Below are positions 35,319 to 44,784 of a stretch of 64,000 bases of DNA, piece by piece. Where the stretch lies: assembly GCA_965223405.1 (NCBI GenBank), contig CBDCWO010000006.1:1736001-1800000 (forward strand), given 5' to 3'. The translations under genes and the position numbers were made by a program. A model generated the notes under the pieces. The model was given only the letters and a program-made list of their open reading frames with translations, had not been told where the DNA came from and did not search any database. How positions within the stretch are numbered: the stretch's first letter is position 1; the number at the start of each line of letters is the position of its first letter. This DNA is from CBDCWO01 sp965223405. Its GTDB lineage: Bacteria; Bacteroidota; Bacteroidia; Chitinophagales; Saprospiraceae.

Positions 35319-37508
35319 TTAGATATTTAACCAATAGGTGAATTTGGCTATAATAGCTCGGTCTTTACCCTTTAGATTGGTGTAATAATTATCAGTGTAA
35401 ACCAGGAAAAAATCCGAAACAGGACGGAACCGGTACTGAAAACGGGCATTTAAATTGATATTATCCAATTGATCATTGTATTGAAAGAAAGTAGTTAGAA
35501 ACACTTTTCTTGAAAAAGTCACGTCGATTCGGGGTCCTGCCAGCAAAATATTAGCAGTGGCATAGGGTTTAGGTAGTTTAACCCGATTCAAACTAAAATC
35601 CATTTCCACGGTAGCATAGGGCTGAAACCGCACTCGGGCCGAACCACGGAGACTGTACAGTCGACCATTAAAAAATCCTCCTGCCTGGGCGTTAAGCCTG
35701 AATGCAAAAGGATTGCGATAATCGGATGAGTACTGTAATTCAAAGTTGGAAAACCGATATTCACTGTTGCCCGGTAATTCTTCCGCATCGGAGCGACTAG
35801 GATCAAATGAATCGGTTAAAAAAATATACTCCCGATTATAATTTACCTGTAAACTTTGCGTATTCAAGAATGAAAATTCCCAAAAATATTCAACCTTTTG
35901 GTCGCTCAATCCCAGATCCTTTTTCCAAAATGAAGTCCATTCGATCCCGGGACCATGTTCATTGATATTTCCTTTCTTTGGATAAAAAGTAATTTGGACT
36001 TCCGGTGATATTCTAAAAAAGTTTTTCCTGGGTACAAACCCTACCAGAGCTTCATAATTGTCTCCAATTTTGTCGTGTGCCCAGGTAAGTCTTATAGGCC
36101 TTTTGGTCAATGTAAGGGAGGTACCATGCGCATAGGATTGATTGTTAAATTTTTGTTCCGGCATGAAAGAATGGTGATAAAATATCTTTCCCTTCCAGGT
36201 ATTATCCTCTGACGCTAAATTATAATCAATGCCAAATACCCGGTTAAATTCATCTTCGGCACCTTTCACTTCGTTGCCAAATGCTTGTTTATTGACGAAA
36301 ATGAACCCAATGTTGGATCTGCTAAATAATTTTTGCTGCAGGACGGCCACCGTATAATTTGTGGAAGGTAAGCCACTGCGGTCTACTTTCGCTGTTTGCA
36401 TATTTAATAATCCTACCCGCAACGGGTTGGTTATCTTGCCACTCAGTCGGGCTCCATACAGAATAGGATTTTGAATGGATAAGCCAGTATTTACATCTTC
36501 TCCAACTCCTATCCGCCGGGAAAAAAACGGATTGGCACTGCGATTGCCAAAACTACCAAACAAATCTGCATTTTCAGTGAAAAATTGCCGCCTTTCGGGT
36601 AAGCTGATTTCAAATCGTGTCAAATTGGTAATTTGCTCATCAACCTCTACTTGTGAAAAATCCGGATTTACAGTTAAGTCCAGGTTTAGACCCGGAGTCA
36701 CGGATACTTTTGCATCGGTCCCTACATTTCCGGTAAAATCTGTAGGTTGAGCCTCCACAAAGTCTTTGTTTATACCACCGGTAACATAAGGAATAATGGT
36801 AATATTTGGCCCGGTACTGGTCGGAGGATCTTCAAAGATCATATCACCCATATAAGCGGTACCCCACATGCGTTGATTCCTGGGAACATGATTCCAGGTC
36901 GTTCTTTCATTACCCTGAGGATCAAATCGGTAACTGTTAAATTGCCACTTTTTTATACCGCTGTTGTAACGTAAAGTACTGAATGGAATGCTAAATTCAC
37001 AGGTATATGATTTTTCCTGACGAGTCACCGCACCATCCCATCGATTATCCCAACTCGTCGAAAAGTCACCACGACCTGTGCCTCCGTTTGAGATTAACGC
37101 TTCGCGTTTGACACCATGGGCATTCATTCCGATCAGAAAGGCATTGGTATTGTCGTTGAACGTATCGAAAACCAAGCTGATATTGTCATTACCCGGAGCC
37201 CGGTAATCCCTTTTTAAAGTGGGTGTTATAAAATCATCACCGGCAGTATGGCAGATCACACCCACATAAAGATTCAAATTATCCCGTAACATGTAAATCT
37301 CCGTCTGATATTTGGCTAGAATACTATCCGTAGGAAACCATTGCCAGAAATCTTTAGCCACATCAGCTTGCTCCCACCAAGCTTCATCGAGTCTGCCGTC
37401 GATCTCGATTTTGTCGTCAATGGTCTTAACCAGGATAGATTTTTTTGCATCCTGTGCAAAAAGGACCTTAAATCCCAAGATAAATACCCATATCAATAGT
37501 CTTTGCAT
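35319..37508 (-). CDS. DUF5916 outer-membrane protein with CBM9-like N-terminal domain
   Basis: A 729-aa exported protein (signal MQRLLIWVFILGFKVLFAQ). Residues about 25-215 match the family 9 carbohydrate-binding-like domain that precedes DUF5916: 'IDGRLDEAWWEQADVAKDFW' and 'DNISLVFDTFNDNTNAF'. Residues about 230-729 are DUF5916, a predicted outer-membrane beta-barrel ('PGLNLDLTVNPDFSQVEVD' and 'LPERRQFFTENADLFG' are hallmarks), ending in alternating strands with a terminal aromatic-rich strand. Substrate is unknown; a role in uptake or export of glycans or peptides has been suggested for the family. It stands alone. Confidence 0.88.
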   Translation of the reverse strand: MQRLLIWVFILGFKVLFAQDAKKSILVKTIDDKIEIDGRLDEAWWEQADVAKDFWQWFPTDSILAKYQTEIYMLRDNLNLYVGVICHTAGDDFITPTLKRDYRAPGNDNISLVFDTFNDNTNAFLIGMNAHGVKREALISNGGTGRGDFSTSWDNRWDGAVTRQEKSYTCEFSIPFSTLRYNSGIKKWQFNSYRFDPQGNERTTWNHVPRNQRMWGTAYMGDMIFEDPPTSTGPNITIIPYVTGGINKDFVEAQPTDFTGNVGTDAKVSVTPGLNLDLTVNPDFSQVEVDEQITNLTRFEISLPERRQFFTENADLFGSFGNRSANPFFSRRIGVGEDVNTGLSIQNPILYGARLSGKITNPLRVGLLNMQTAKVDRSGLPSTNYTVAVLQQKLFSRSNIGFIFVNKQAFGNEVKGAEDEFNRVFGIDYNLASEDNTWKGKIFYHHSFMPEQKFNNQSYAHGTSLTLTKRPIRLTWAHDKIGDNYEALVGFVPRKNFFRISPEVQITFYPKKGNINEHGPGIEWTSFWKKDLGLSDQKVEYFWEFSFLNTQSLQVNYNREYIFLTDSFDPSRSDAEELPGNSEYRFSNFELQYSSDYRNPFAFRLNAQAGGFFNGRLYSLRGSARVRFQPYATVEMDFSLNRVKLPKPYATANILLAGPRIDVTFSRKVFLTTFFQYNDQLDNINLNARFQYRFRPVSDFFLVYTDNYYTNLKGKDRAIIAKFTYWLNI

Positions 37509-37688
37509 AGCTGTTTCTCAAATCAATCCTCAAATTTAGACTTAAATTTTAGTTCACCCCTTTCGAGAATTGAAATGATTTCATAACAAATTGTTAATTG
37601 CCTATGCCATTTATCCTACCAACGTTAATGATTGTCCGGAAGGGTGAATATGATTTTGAACAATCCACCCTTTCCTTTAGTTTGCTAG

Positions 37689-38228
37689 CTAATCCTTTAT
37701 CTCCAGGTATTTTTCTGCGGCTACATAAAATTTTTTAATTACCATCGGGTCCACACCATAGGTAGAAATTAAAGACTGTTCATGTTCCTTCACTAGATCA
37801 TAAAGGAAGTTATTGTAAGCATTGAAGTATTGTTTCTGGTGCTCCCTATTTTTGATTTCAAAGTTTTTGGTCCTGTTTTTGTAATTATGCTCAAAACTCG
37901 CCCAGGCATCCAAAAAAGGATGTTGGTCGATATTTTCAAGACCAATCTGGTCCACTACATGTTCACCAATTTGCCCGGAGAGTCTATTGAATTCCAATTT
38001 GGTTCCTTTCGTAGCATAGATCGACTTGGCTTTTTGGATCAGGTCATCCACCTCCTTTTTAGGCAAGCGCTCAAATTTTACCACGTCTGATATTTCAACT
38101 AAATCTTCCGGGATATTTAGTCTGGCAAGTTCGGAGTTCAGGTATTCCAGGTTGGTCATCGTTTGATTATAGGAGGTGCAAGACGCCAAGATCAAACAGA
38201 TCAAAAGCAACATAATTAAATTTTTCAT
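37689..38228 (-). CDS. Hypothetical lipoprotein, helical
   Basis: A 179-aa protein with a lipobox-like signal (MKNLIMLLLICLILASC, cleavage before Cys17). The mature part is highly charged and predicted helical ('EVDDLIQKAKSIYATKGTKL', 'SFEHNYKNRTKNFEIKNREH'), with no catalytic motif visible. I do not recognise a family. Same strand as the next small exported gene upstream (38285-38761), 56 nt apart, so the two could share a transcript. Confidence 0.6.
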   Translation of the reverse strand: MKNLIMLLLICLILASCTSYNQTMTNLEYLNSELARLNIPEDLVEISDVVKFERLPKKEVDDLIQKAKSIYATKGTKLEFNRLSGQIGEHVVDQIGLENIDQHPFLDAWASFEHNYKNRTKNFEIKNREHQKQYFNAYNNFLYDLVKEHEQSLISTYGVDPMVIKKFYVAAEKYLEIKD

Positions 38229-38284
38229 ATGAATAGCATTTTACGATAAGTATTGAATAACTAATAGAACCAACTCATTTTGAA

Positions 38285-38761
38285 TTAAGTATTACCACAC
38301 TCGCAGCCATGATAGTAATATTTAAAAGTTGCTCCTTGATCAAGAACTAATAAATGAAGCGTAGTCTCCAACTCCATATCTAATAGTCCAGGAGAATCTT
38401 GTGGCGGCCTAGCCCAACCGTTAACATTCACGGTTCCGCAGTAATGTATCGTTTTGGTTGTTGAACAATTTTCTGTGCTTAAATAAACAAATAAACTATT
38501 TATCGCATACGTTTCCAGGTCTAAATAACATAATGCATCCCTGCCGTCAACGGCTCCCCAAAGGAAATAATCAGGAGCTCCAAAACTTCCTGGTGTATTA
38601 TCATAATTATAGGATAAAAGGTGTACATTGGTGCATGACTCTGGCGTATTGTACAGTGGTTGCTGCGAGAAGCCAATCGACGAAGTACAGTATAATACAG
38701 CTAAAATAAATGATTTTCTTAAAAGTGTCCGCTGTGATGACATCAGTATGTTCTTTTTCAT
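38285..38761 (-). CDS. Hypothetical exported Cys-rich protein
   Basis: A 158-aa protein with an N-terminal signal ('SFILAVLYCTSSIGFSQ'; a start at the internal Met MSSQRTLL is also possible). The mature part has six or more Cys (SCTNVH, ALCYLD, ENCSTT, HYCGT, GCECG), which suggests disulfide bonding in the periplasm or outside. No family is recognised. It is followed 56 nt later by the helical lipoprotein gene on the same strand. Confidence 0.6.
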   Translation of the reverse strand: MKKNILMSSQRTLLRKSFILAVLYCTSSIGFSQQPLYNTPESCTNVHLLSYNYDNTPGSFGAPDYFLWGAVDGRDALCYLDLETYAINSLFVYLSTENCSTTKTIHYCGTVNVNGWARPPQDSPGLLDMELETTLHLLVLDQGATFKYYYHGCECGNT

Positions 38762-39100
38762 GATAGTATTATTTTGAAATTTAGTGCGTCGTAGCCAAGT
38801 ATACTAACATCTGAGTAGAAATCCAAGAATTTTATCTGCTTCCTATTTTTTTCCAATTTATGGCCTTCGCGAAACCGCCGTGCGAAGCAAGGAGTATCGA
38901 GACCTACCTGCGACAGTCAGGATTAATGGTCGGCAAATCAATTAACCGTCTGTTTTACTAAGAAAAGCCTCCGTCAAACAATACGACATATAATTTATTA
39001 CCGCTCATTGTATTGCAGGAGAATAGTTGGATAACCTTTTTAAATTTCCATTAAGAGCGATAATTATAAAATAAATATGAGATTGCTACTTTTTGGATCT
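38762..39100. other. Intergenic region upstream of transketolase with REP-like hairpins
   Basis: Divergent spacer. CCTTCGC (38864-38870) faces GCGAAG..AGG (38882-38892), and CCTACCTGCGACAGTCAGG (38903-38921) is a near palindrome of a kind common between genes in this phylum. No gene seen. Confidence 0.5.
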
Positions 39101-39129
39101 TGGAATCTGAAGCAAATCGATATATTTGC
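39101..39129 (+). promoter_or_regulatory. Promoter of the transketolase gene
   Basis: TTG at 39101-39103 (-33) and TATATTTG at 39122-39129 (-7) are separated by 18 nt, a full match to the Bacteroidota housekeeping promoter. The predicted leader to the ATG at 39161 is about 25 nt. Confidence 0.7.
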
Positions 39130-39160
39130 GCCAATTTAAAAACCAAAACAACTTATTTCT

Positions 39161-41197
39161 ATGGATAATGTGGGTATCCGAGCAGCTGATAATATCAGGG
39201 CTTTAGCCGTTGCAATGGTCGAACAAGCCAAATCAGGACATCCGGGAGGAGCTATGGGAGGTGCAGATTTTATGCATATCCTTTTTTCTGAATTTCTGGT
39301 ATTTGATCCCAAAGATATGACTTGGTCGTTGAGGGATCGATTCTTCCTGGATCCGGGTCATATGTCGGCCATGTTGTATGCCCAGTTGAGTCTTTTTGGA
39401 CTGTATTCCATGGACGACTTGTACAATTTTAGACAATGGGAGAGTCCTACTCCTGGTCATCCTGAAAGAAATGTTGAGAGAGGAATTGAAAATACTAGCG
39501 GACCTCTGGGTTTGGGTCAGGCTTTTGGTATGGGTGCGGCGGTAGCAGAGCGATTTTTAGAAGCTCGATTTGGAAATACCGTCTCCCATTATACCTACAT
39601 CTACATTTCTGACGGGGGAATCCAGGAAGAGATCTCCCAAGGTACCGGAAGAATAGCAGGACATTTAGGACTGGATAATGTGATTATGTTTTATGATGCC
39701 AATGATATTCAACTATCCACAGAAGTAGATGTGGTCACGGGAGAAGATACGGCAAAAAAATATGAATCTTGGGGATGGCATGTGCAAACTATAAATGGAA
39801 ATGAACATAATGCGATTAGAGAAGCATTAATCAATGCCAAGCTTGAAAGTCAAAAACCAAGTTTAATTATCGGAAAGACGACTATGGGTAAGGGAGCTCT
39901 GACCGAATCAGGGCAGCCCTATGAAGGAAAAATAGATACTCACGGAATGCCACTCAGTAAAACGGCTGCTTCATCCGAAGCGACACTCACCAACTTAGGC
40001 GCCAATCCCAATGATCCTTTCCGAATTTTTGAAGATGTCAAATCTGCCTATGATGAGATTTCACAAAGAAAAACTAAAGAGGCCGAACAGCGTAAAGCAC
40101 AATTTGAATTGTGGACAAATAATAATCCGGAATTATACGCCAAATGGAATCGATTTTGGACACCGGACTTCTCCAGCTTGCAATTTGAAACCATTGATCA
40201 CAAAGCAAATATCGCATCAAGAAGTGCCTCCGGCAATGTACTTTCCTATTTAGCGGATCATGTAGAAAATCTGATCGTTTCTTCAGCAGATCTCAGTAAT
40301 AGTGATAAAACCGAAGCTTTTCTCAAAAAAACCCATGCTTTTTCAAAAGATGATTTTACCGGAGCCTTCCTACAGGCCGGGGTATCCGAGTTAAGTATGG
40401 CAGCAATGAGCATAGGTATGTCCCTGCATGGTGGAGTGATACCGGTGTGTGCTACGTTCTTCGCTTTTTCTGATTTTATGAAACCCGCACTGCGACTTGC
40501 GGCATTGATGGAAGTCCCTTGTATTTTCCTCTGGACCCATGATGCATTCCGGGTCGGGGAAGATGGACCAACACATCAACCGGTGGAGCAGGAAGCCCAA
40601 CTGCGTTTATTGGAACATCTCTACAATCATCATGGGAAACGAAGTTTGCTGGCTCTGAGGCCAGCAGATTCGGCTGAAACCAACATTGCCTGGAAAATGG
40701 CAATCGAAAATGAAGCTACCCCCACCGGATTAATACTCTCCCGGCAAAATATCGAGGATGTGCCGGCATTTTCTGCTTCCGACAGGAATCATGGCGCTTT
40801 AAAAGCGATGCGTGGTGCCTATGTGTTAAACGAAGAAATCACAGACCCCCAAGTAATTCTAGTGGCCAATGGATCCGAAGTTTCTACAATTGCTGCCGGT
40901 GCCAAACTGCTATCTGAAAAAAAAGGAATTAAAGTGCGATTGGTATCCGCTCCTTCGGAAGGCCGCTTCAGAGATCAGGATATAACCTACCAACAATCGG
41001 TTATTCCTGCTGGAATTCCGGTATTTGGTCTGACTGCAGGTTTGCCAATTACTTTGCAGGGATTAGTCGGACCGGCTGGTAAAGTACATGGATTATCCCA
41101 TTTCGGATATTCAGCTCCTTATTCCGTGTTGGATGAAAAATTTGGATTTACGGGAGAAAACGTTTATCACCAGGTCTGTAAATTATTAGATATATAA
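39161..41197 (+). CDS. tkt: Transketolase
   Basis: Transfers two-carbon units between sugar phosphates in the pentose phosphate pathway, using thiamine diphosphate. The 678-aa chain has the usual three regions. The ThDP-binding N-terminal domain shows AKSGHPGGAMGGADF and the motif SDGGIQEE ... DAND. The pyrimidine-binding middle domain shows FRVGEDGPTHQPVEQ with the conserved Glu and His. The C-terminal domain ends with 'HFGYSAPYSVLDEKFGFTGE'. Length is normal, and the gene is preceded by a consensus promoter and appears monocistronic. Confidence 0.96.
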   Translation: MDNVGIRAADNIRALAVAMVEQAKSGHPGGAMGGADFMHILFSEFLVFDPKDMTWSLRDRFFLDPGHMSAMLYAQLSLFGLYSMDDLYNFRQWESPTPGHPERNVERGIENTSGPLGLGQAFGMGAAVAERFLEARFGNTVSHYTYIYISDGGIQEEISQGTGRIAGHLGLDNVIMFYDANDIQLSTEVDVVTGEDTAKKYESWGWHVQTINGNEHNAIREALINAKLESQKPSLIIGKTTMGKGALTESGQPYEGKIDTHGMPLSKTAASSEATLTNLGANPNDPFRIFEDVKSAYDEISQRKTKEAEQRKAQFELWTNNNPELYAKWNRFWTPDFSSLQFETIDHKANIASRSASGNVLSYLADHVENLIVSSADLSNSDKTEAFLKKTHAFSKDDFTGAFLQAGVSELSMAAMSIGMSLHGGVIPVCATFFAFSDFMKPALRLAALMEVPCIFLWTHDAFRVGEDGPTHQPVEQEAQLRLLEHLYNHHGKRSLLALRPADSAETNIAWKMAIENEATPTGLILSRQNIEDVPAFSASDRNHGALKAMRGAYVLNEEITDPQVILVANGSEVSTIAAGAKLLSEKKGIKVRLVSAPSEGRFRDQDITYQQSVIPAGIPVFGLTAGLPITLQGLVGPAGKVHGLSHFGYSAPYSVLDEKFGFTGENVYHQVCKLLDI

Positions 41198-41508
41198 AAT
41201 TCACCCATATTACCAAAGTGGCAGGGATGATCAGGCAGTAGCCAAAACGCCAAAAACTATAAATTATTCTTCTTAGTGCTTCTTTGTGCTCTAAGTGGTT
41301 CATATTTTCCATTAAATTGGTAATTGAACCCTCTGGAATTATAGTTAATTGATCACAAGACCAGCTACCAACATGAACATTTAATTATTCCTCAAAACTA
41401 GCCAGAAGTCATTAATTAGCATCCTTTAACCCATCTTGTATTCAATATTCTTGCTTAGCTTTCAATTTCAGAGTTATGGCAAAATCAACCATAATATTTC
41501 TTACTAAA
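41198..41508. other. Intergenic region between transketolase and PadR
   Basis: Contains the CTTAGTG-type phrase repeat (41271-41300). The 3' part is AT-rich and leads into the PadR promoter. Nothing else recognised. Confidence 0.5.
41271..41300. repeat. CTTAGTG-type phrase repeat, second array
   Basis: Three 10-bp units: TCTTAGTGCT, TCTTTGTGCT and CTAAGTGGTT. The last unit GTGGTT and the period match the array at 1-35. Confidence 0.6.
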
Positions 41509-41536
41509 TTGTAGAAGAAAAATATTTGTATATTTG
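41509..41536 (+). promoter_or_regulatory. Promoter of the padR-permease operon
   Basis: TTG at 41509-41511 and TATATTTG at 41529-41536 are separated by 17 nt, fitting the Bacteroidota consensus. The -7 box lies inside the palindrome at 41526-41544. Confidence 0.7.
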
Positions 41537-41544
41537 TTATACAA
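41526..41544. promoter_or_regulatory. Putative PadR operator (perfect palindrome)
   Basis: TTGTATA-TTTGT-TATACAA: 7-bp perfect arms around 5 bp. It covers the -7 box of the padR gene, so binding of a dimeric PadR would block transcription of its own operon. Operator identity is inferred from position and symmetry. Confidence 0.65.
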
Positions 41545-41569
41545 TTAAGAAATAAATAATAGTAAGCAA

Positions 41570-41902
41570 ATGAAAGAAACTCGATTAGGAGAATTTGAAG
41601 AAGTCATATTGCTCCTGGCCGGTATCCTTGAGCAAGACGCTTATGCTTTTAAGATTGCGGAGGAATTTGAGCTACAGACCGGAAGGTCAGTCTCGATTGG
41701 TGCAGTCCATTCGGCATTAAGCCGACTGAGCGATAAGGGTTTTCTCACGTCTAGCATGGGTGAACCAAGTGCCAAAAGAGGAGGACGAAGAAGAAGAATT
41801 TACCAGATTACCGGCTCAGGTCAATTGGCACTGAGGACTGCTAGAGACTTAAGAGTGAATCTTTGGAATCGATATCCGGGATTTTCTACAAAGTTTTCAT
41901 GA
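41570..41902 (+). CDS. PadR-family transcriptional regulator
   Basis: A 110-aa winged-helix regulator. The PadR core is visible as 'GEFEEVILLLAGILEQDAYAF' (quoted in part), then 'VSIGAVHSALSRLSDKGFL' as the recognition helix and turn, and GGRRRRIYQITGSGQ as the wing. The short C-terminus gives only one dimerisation helix. It lies 28 nt before an FtsX-like permease gene, the standard pairing in this phylum, and probably represses that permease and itself through the palindrome at 41526-41544. Confidence 0.92.
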   Translation: MKETRLGEFEEVILLLAGILEQDAYAFKIAEEFELQTGRSVSIGAVHSALSRLSDKGFLTSSMGEPSAKRGGRRRRIYQITGSGQLALRTARDLRVNLWNRYPGFSTKFS

Positions 41903-41930
41903 TGCCTATGTAATAAAAAGGTGTACTACC

Positions 41931-44648
41931 ATGACATCACACAAAAAGAAATATCATCCTCCAAAACTGGCACGCCAGTTTCTGCTCTGGTTTCTCAAAA
42001 GTGAACTTGCAGAAGAAGTGCTAGGTGATTTAGAGGAGAAATATCATCTTGACAGCGGGACATCTCCATTTCATGCAAAGTTGAATTATTGGTACCAAGT
42101 ACTAAATTACCTGCGACCATTTGCTATTCGAAGCTCAATTCTTTCAAATATCAAACCTGTCTTTATGTTAAAAAGTTACTTTAAAATCGCCACTCGCCAC
42201 CTTACCTACAATAGTTTTTTTACTTTGATTAATATTTTGGGATTGGCTATTGGAACTACCGCTTGCCTATTGATATTCCAGTTCATCCATTTTGAAAGAA
42301 GTTATGATCAATTTCTCGAAGATGCTGAAAACATCTATCGTGTCCCTATCCGTTACTCCGAAGGATTTTCAAGTCATCCTGCAATAGCAGTTAATCATCC
42401 GGGTGTAGGACCTACTATGAAAAGAGAATTTCCTGAAGTAAAAGAGTATGTACGAATTGCCAATCCGAATAAGCATTCTGGTAAAATAGCCTATTCGTAT
42501 ACCAAAGCAGATGGACAAAAGATTTCGTCGATTGAAGACAAAATATTAGTTGCGGATTCTTCGTTTTTTGATATTTTTTCGTTTCAATTTGTTGCAGGTG
42601 ATAGACATACAGCTCTGAATGAGCCCAAAAGTATCGTCCTGTCTAGTAGTTTAGCAAAGAAATTCTTTGGAAATAATAATCCGATAGGTGAGACTATTAA
42701 AAGCAGTGAAAGCAGGGAATATAAAGTTACTGGGATATTTGAAGATTTACCCGTTAATTCTCACTTTAGTTTTGATGGTCTCATATCCTTGCAGACATTT
42801 ACGATTTTAGAGAGGGGTATGTGGTCATGGCCCTTGTTTTATACCTATGTGAAGTTAAAAGATAAATCGGATCCCAAGGCTGTTGAGGAAAAATTTCCAG
42901 CCATGACGGAAAAGTATATGTCTGAAATCCATAAACTGCATGACTTTAATACCTACTTCTCACTCCAGCCGATTTTGGATATTCACTTAAAATCAAATTT
43001 TCCAGATGAAATGTCAACCCCTGGCAACCAAAGGGTCGTATATTTTCTTTCAATATTGGGGATTTTTATCCTGATCATTGCCTGGATAAATTATATGAAT
43101 TTATCTACTTCTAAATCCATCGAAAGGGCTAAAGAAGTGGGCATCCGTAAAGTAATTGGAGCTCTGAAAGGCCAGTTGGTCATCCAATTTCTCATAGAGG
43201 CAATGGTTGTGAGTGCAATCAGCATTATCCTAGGTTTCTTAATGGCCAAGTTATTACTACCCCAATTTTCTGAATTGGTAGGCAAAGATATCGGTGATTC
43301 AATTCTAAGTTTTATCCTATTTACGGAGCCCCTTTTTTGGTTGGTGTTAGTGGGAGCCATATTAGCTGGAGGCCTGGCGGCGGGTTTTTATCCCGCATTG
43401 GTTTTGTCATCTTTTTTGCCGGTCCAGGTTTTGAAAGGAAGATTCCTCAGGTCTTCACATGGTGTTTCCATGCGTAGAATTATGGTGGGAATTCAATTTG
43501 TAATATCCATATTACTGATTGGAGCTACCATCCTGATTACAAAACAGATTTCTTTCATGAACCAGGAAGAATTGGGCTATAATAAAGATCAGATTTTAGT
43601 GGCAACGGCACCACTTTTGATTGACTCTTCCATGATGCATAAAATAAATGTTTTCAACACAGAAATACTTCAATTAAACGGTATAAATAACGTGACAAAA
43701 TCATCGCAGATTCCTGGGAAAGTGATTCCAGAGAGAAACGGAGTTCGAAATTTTGGTCAGGACATCGATGTCAACAAGGAAACCTTTTATAAATGCATTG
43801 ATGACCAGTTTTTGGATGCGTTTGACATACAGCTACTTTCTGGAAGGAATTTTATTGCTATGGATAGTTCTTTGATCAGAGGAGCGCAAAACAATAAAGT
43901 ACTGATAAATGAAAAGTTATCCGTGACCTTAGGTTATAATACACCTGAGGATGCGATTGGCAAATCTGTGATATTTCATTATGGCCCCATGCCGAATGAA
44001 CATAAAGCTGAGATTATCGGAGTAGTTGCGAATTATCACCAGCGATCCCTAAAAGAGGATTATGATCCGATTTTATATTATTTCCCATCATACAATACTT
44101 TCTATACCAATTGGGATTACTTTTCTTTCAACATAAGTACTAAGGATTGGTCCAGGACCATTTCGCAGATTGAAGAAAAATATACCATGGTCTTTCCTGG
44201 CAATCCATTCGATTATTTTTTCCTTGATGAATTTTTTGACCGTCAATACCGTTCTGATCAGCGATTTAGTAAGGTGAGCAGAGCAATCGCTGGATTTGCA
44301 ATATTTGTGGCTTGTTTGGGATTTTTAGGTCTTTCAACGCTGATATTAATTCAGCGGACCAAGGAAATAGGAGTGCGAAAAATATTAGGAGCCAATCCAT
44401 TTGAAATAATGGTTTTAGTGACCAAAGACTTTGTTAAATTGTTGTTTTTGGCAAATATAATTGCCCTACCCTTAATATGGTATTTTGGAAGAAAGTGGCT
44501 GAATAACTTTGCTTTTAATACGGGTATAGGATGGGAAGTATACGTATTGCCCATCTTATTTATGTTGATTATTGTATTGGGAATTGTAAGTATCCAGATT
44601 TATAGGACATCGGTTCTCAATCCTGTAAATTCATTAAAAGCCGAATGA
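41931..44648 (+). CDS. FtsX/MacB-like ABC transporter permease with permease-prefix domain
   Basis: A 905-aa inner-membrane protein. Residues 1 to about 90 match the permease prefix domain 2 ('PPKLARQFLLWFLKSELAEE' near the start) seen in PadR-linked permeases. Two copies of the MacB_PCD periplasmic domain and FtsX membrane domain follow, each FtsX block with 'R.KEVGIRKVIGA' (residues about 400) or 'RTKEIGVRKILGANPFEI' (residues about 805). It ends with 'VYRTSVLNPVNSLKAE'-like sequence (read as QIYRTSVLNPVNSLKAE). No ATP-binding subunit is adjacent. Cargo is unknown; related permeases expel peptides or respond to envelope stress. Confidence 0.9.
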   Translation: MTSHKKKYHPPKLARQFLLWFLKSELAEEVLGDLEEKYHLDSGTSPFHAKLNYWYQVLNYLRPFAIRSSILSNIKPVFMLKSYFKIATRHLTYNSFFTLINILGLAIGTTACLLIFQFIHFERSYDQFLEDAENIYRVPIRYSEGFSSHPAIAVNHPGVGPTMKREFPEVKEYVRIANPNKHSGKIAYSYTKADGQKISSIEDKILVADSSFFDIFSFQFVAGDRHTALNEPKSIVLSSSLAKKFFGNNNPIGETIKSSESREYKVTGIFEDLPVNSHFSFDGLISLQTFTILERGMWSWPLFYTYVKLKDKSDPKAVEEKFPAMTEKYMSEIHKLHDFNTYFSLQPILDIHLKSNFPDEMSTPGNQRVVYFLSILGIFILIIAWINYMNLSTSKSIERAKEVGIRKVIGALKGQLVIQFLIEAMVVSAISIILGFLMAKLLLPQFSELVGKDIGDSILSFILFTEPLFWLVLVGAILAGGLAAGFYPALVLSSFLPVQVLKGRFLRSSHGVSMRRIMVGIQFVISILLIGATILITKQISFMNQEELGYNKDQILVATAPLLIDSSMMHKINVFNTEILQLNGINNVTKSSQIPGKVIPERNGVRNFGQDIDVNKETFYKCIDDQFLDAFDIQLLSGRNFIAMDSSLIRGAQNNKVLINEKLSVTLGYNTPEDAIGKSVIFHYGPMPNEHKAEIIGVVANYHQRSLKEDYDPILYYFPSYNTFYTNWDYFSFNISTKDWSRTISQIEEKYTMVFPGNPFDYFFLDEFFDRQYRSDQRFSKVSRAIAGFAIFVACLGFLGLSTLILIQRTKEIGVRKILGANPFEIMVLVTKDFVKLLFLANIIALPLIWYFGRKWLNNFAFNTGIGWEVYVLPILFMLIIVLGIVSIQIYRTSVLNPVNSLKAE

Positions 44649-44784
44649 GTAAGTAAAATAGTCACCCTCAAAAGTAGTAGTAGGCTATTCTTGTCATTAG
44701 TTAATCGGAATCTTACTTTCTTTAGATAAAAAAGGAAGGTTAAGATTAAATTCCTTAAATTATTGACCGAAAAAATTCCACTAC

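Noticed and set aside
38861..38945. tRNA-like fold in a GC-rich patch
   Set aside because: No acceptor stem with a T-loop GTTCRA sequence; the patch is better explained by REP-like palindromes.
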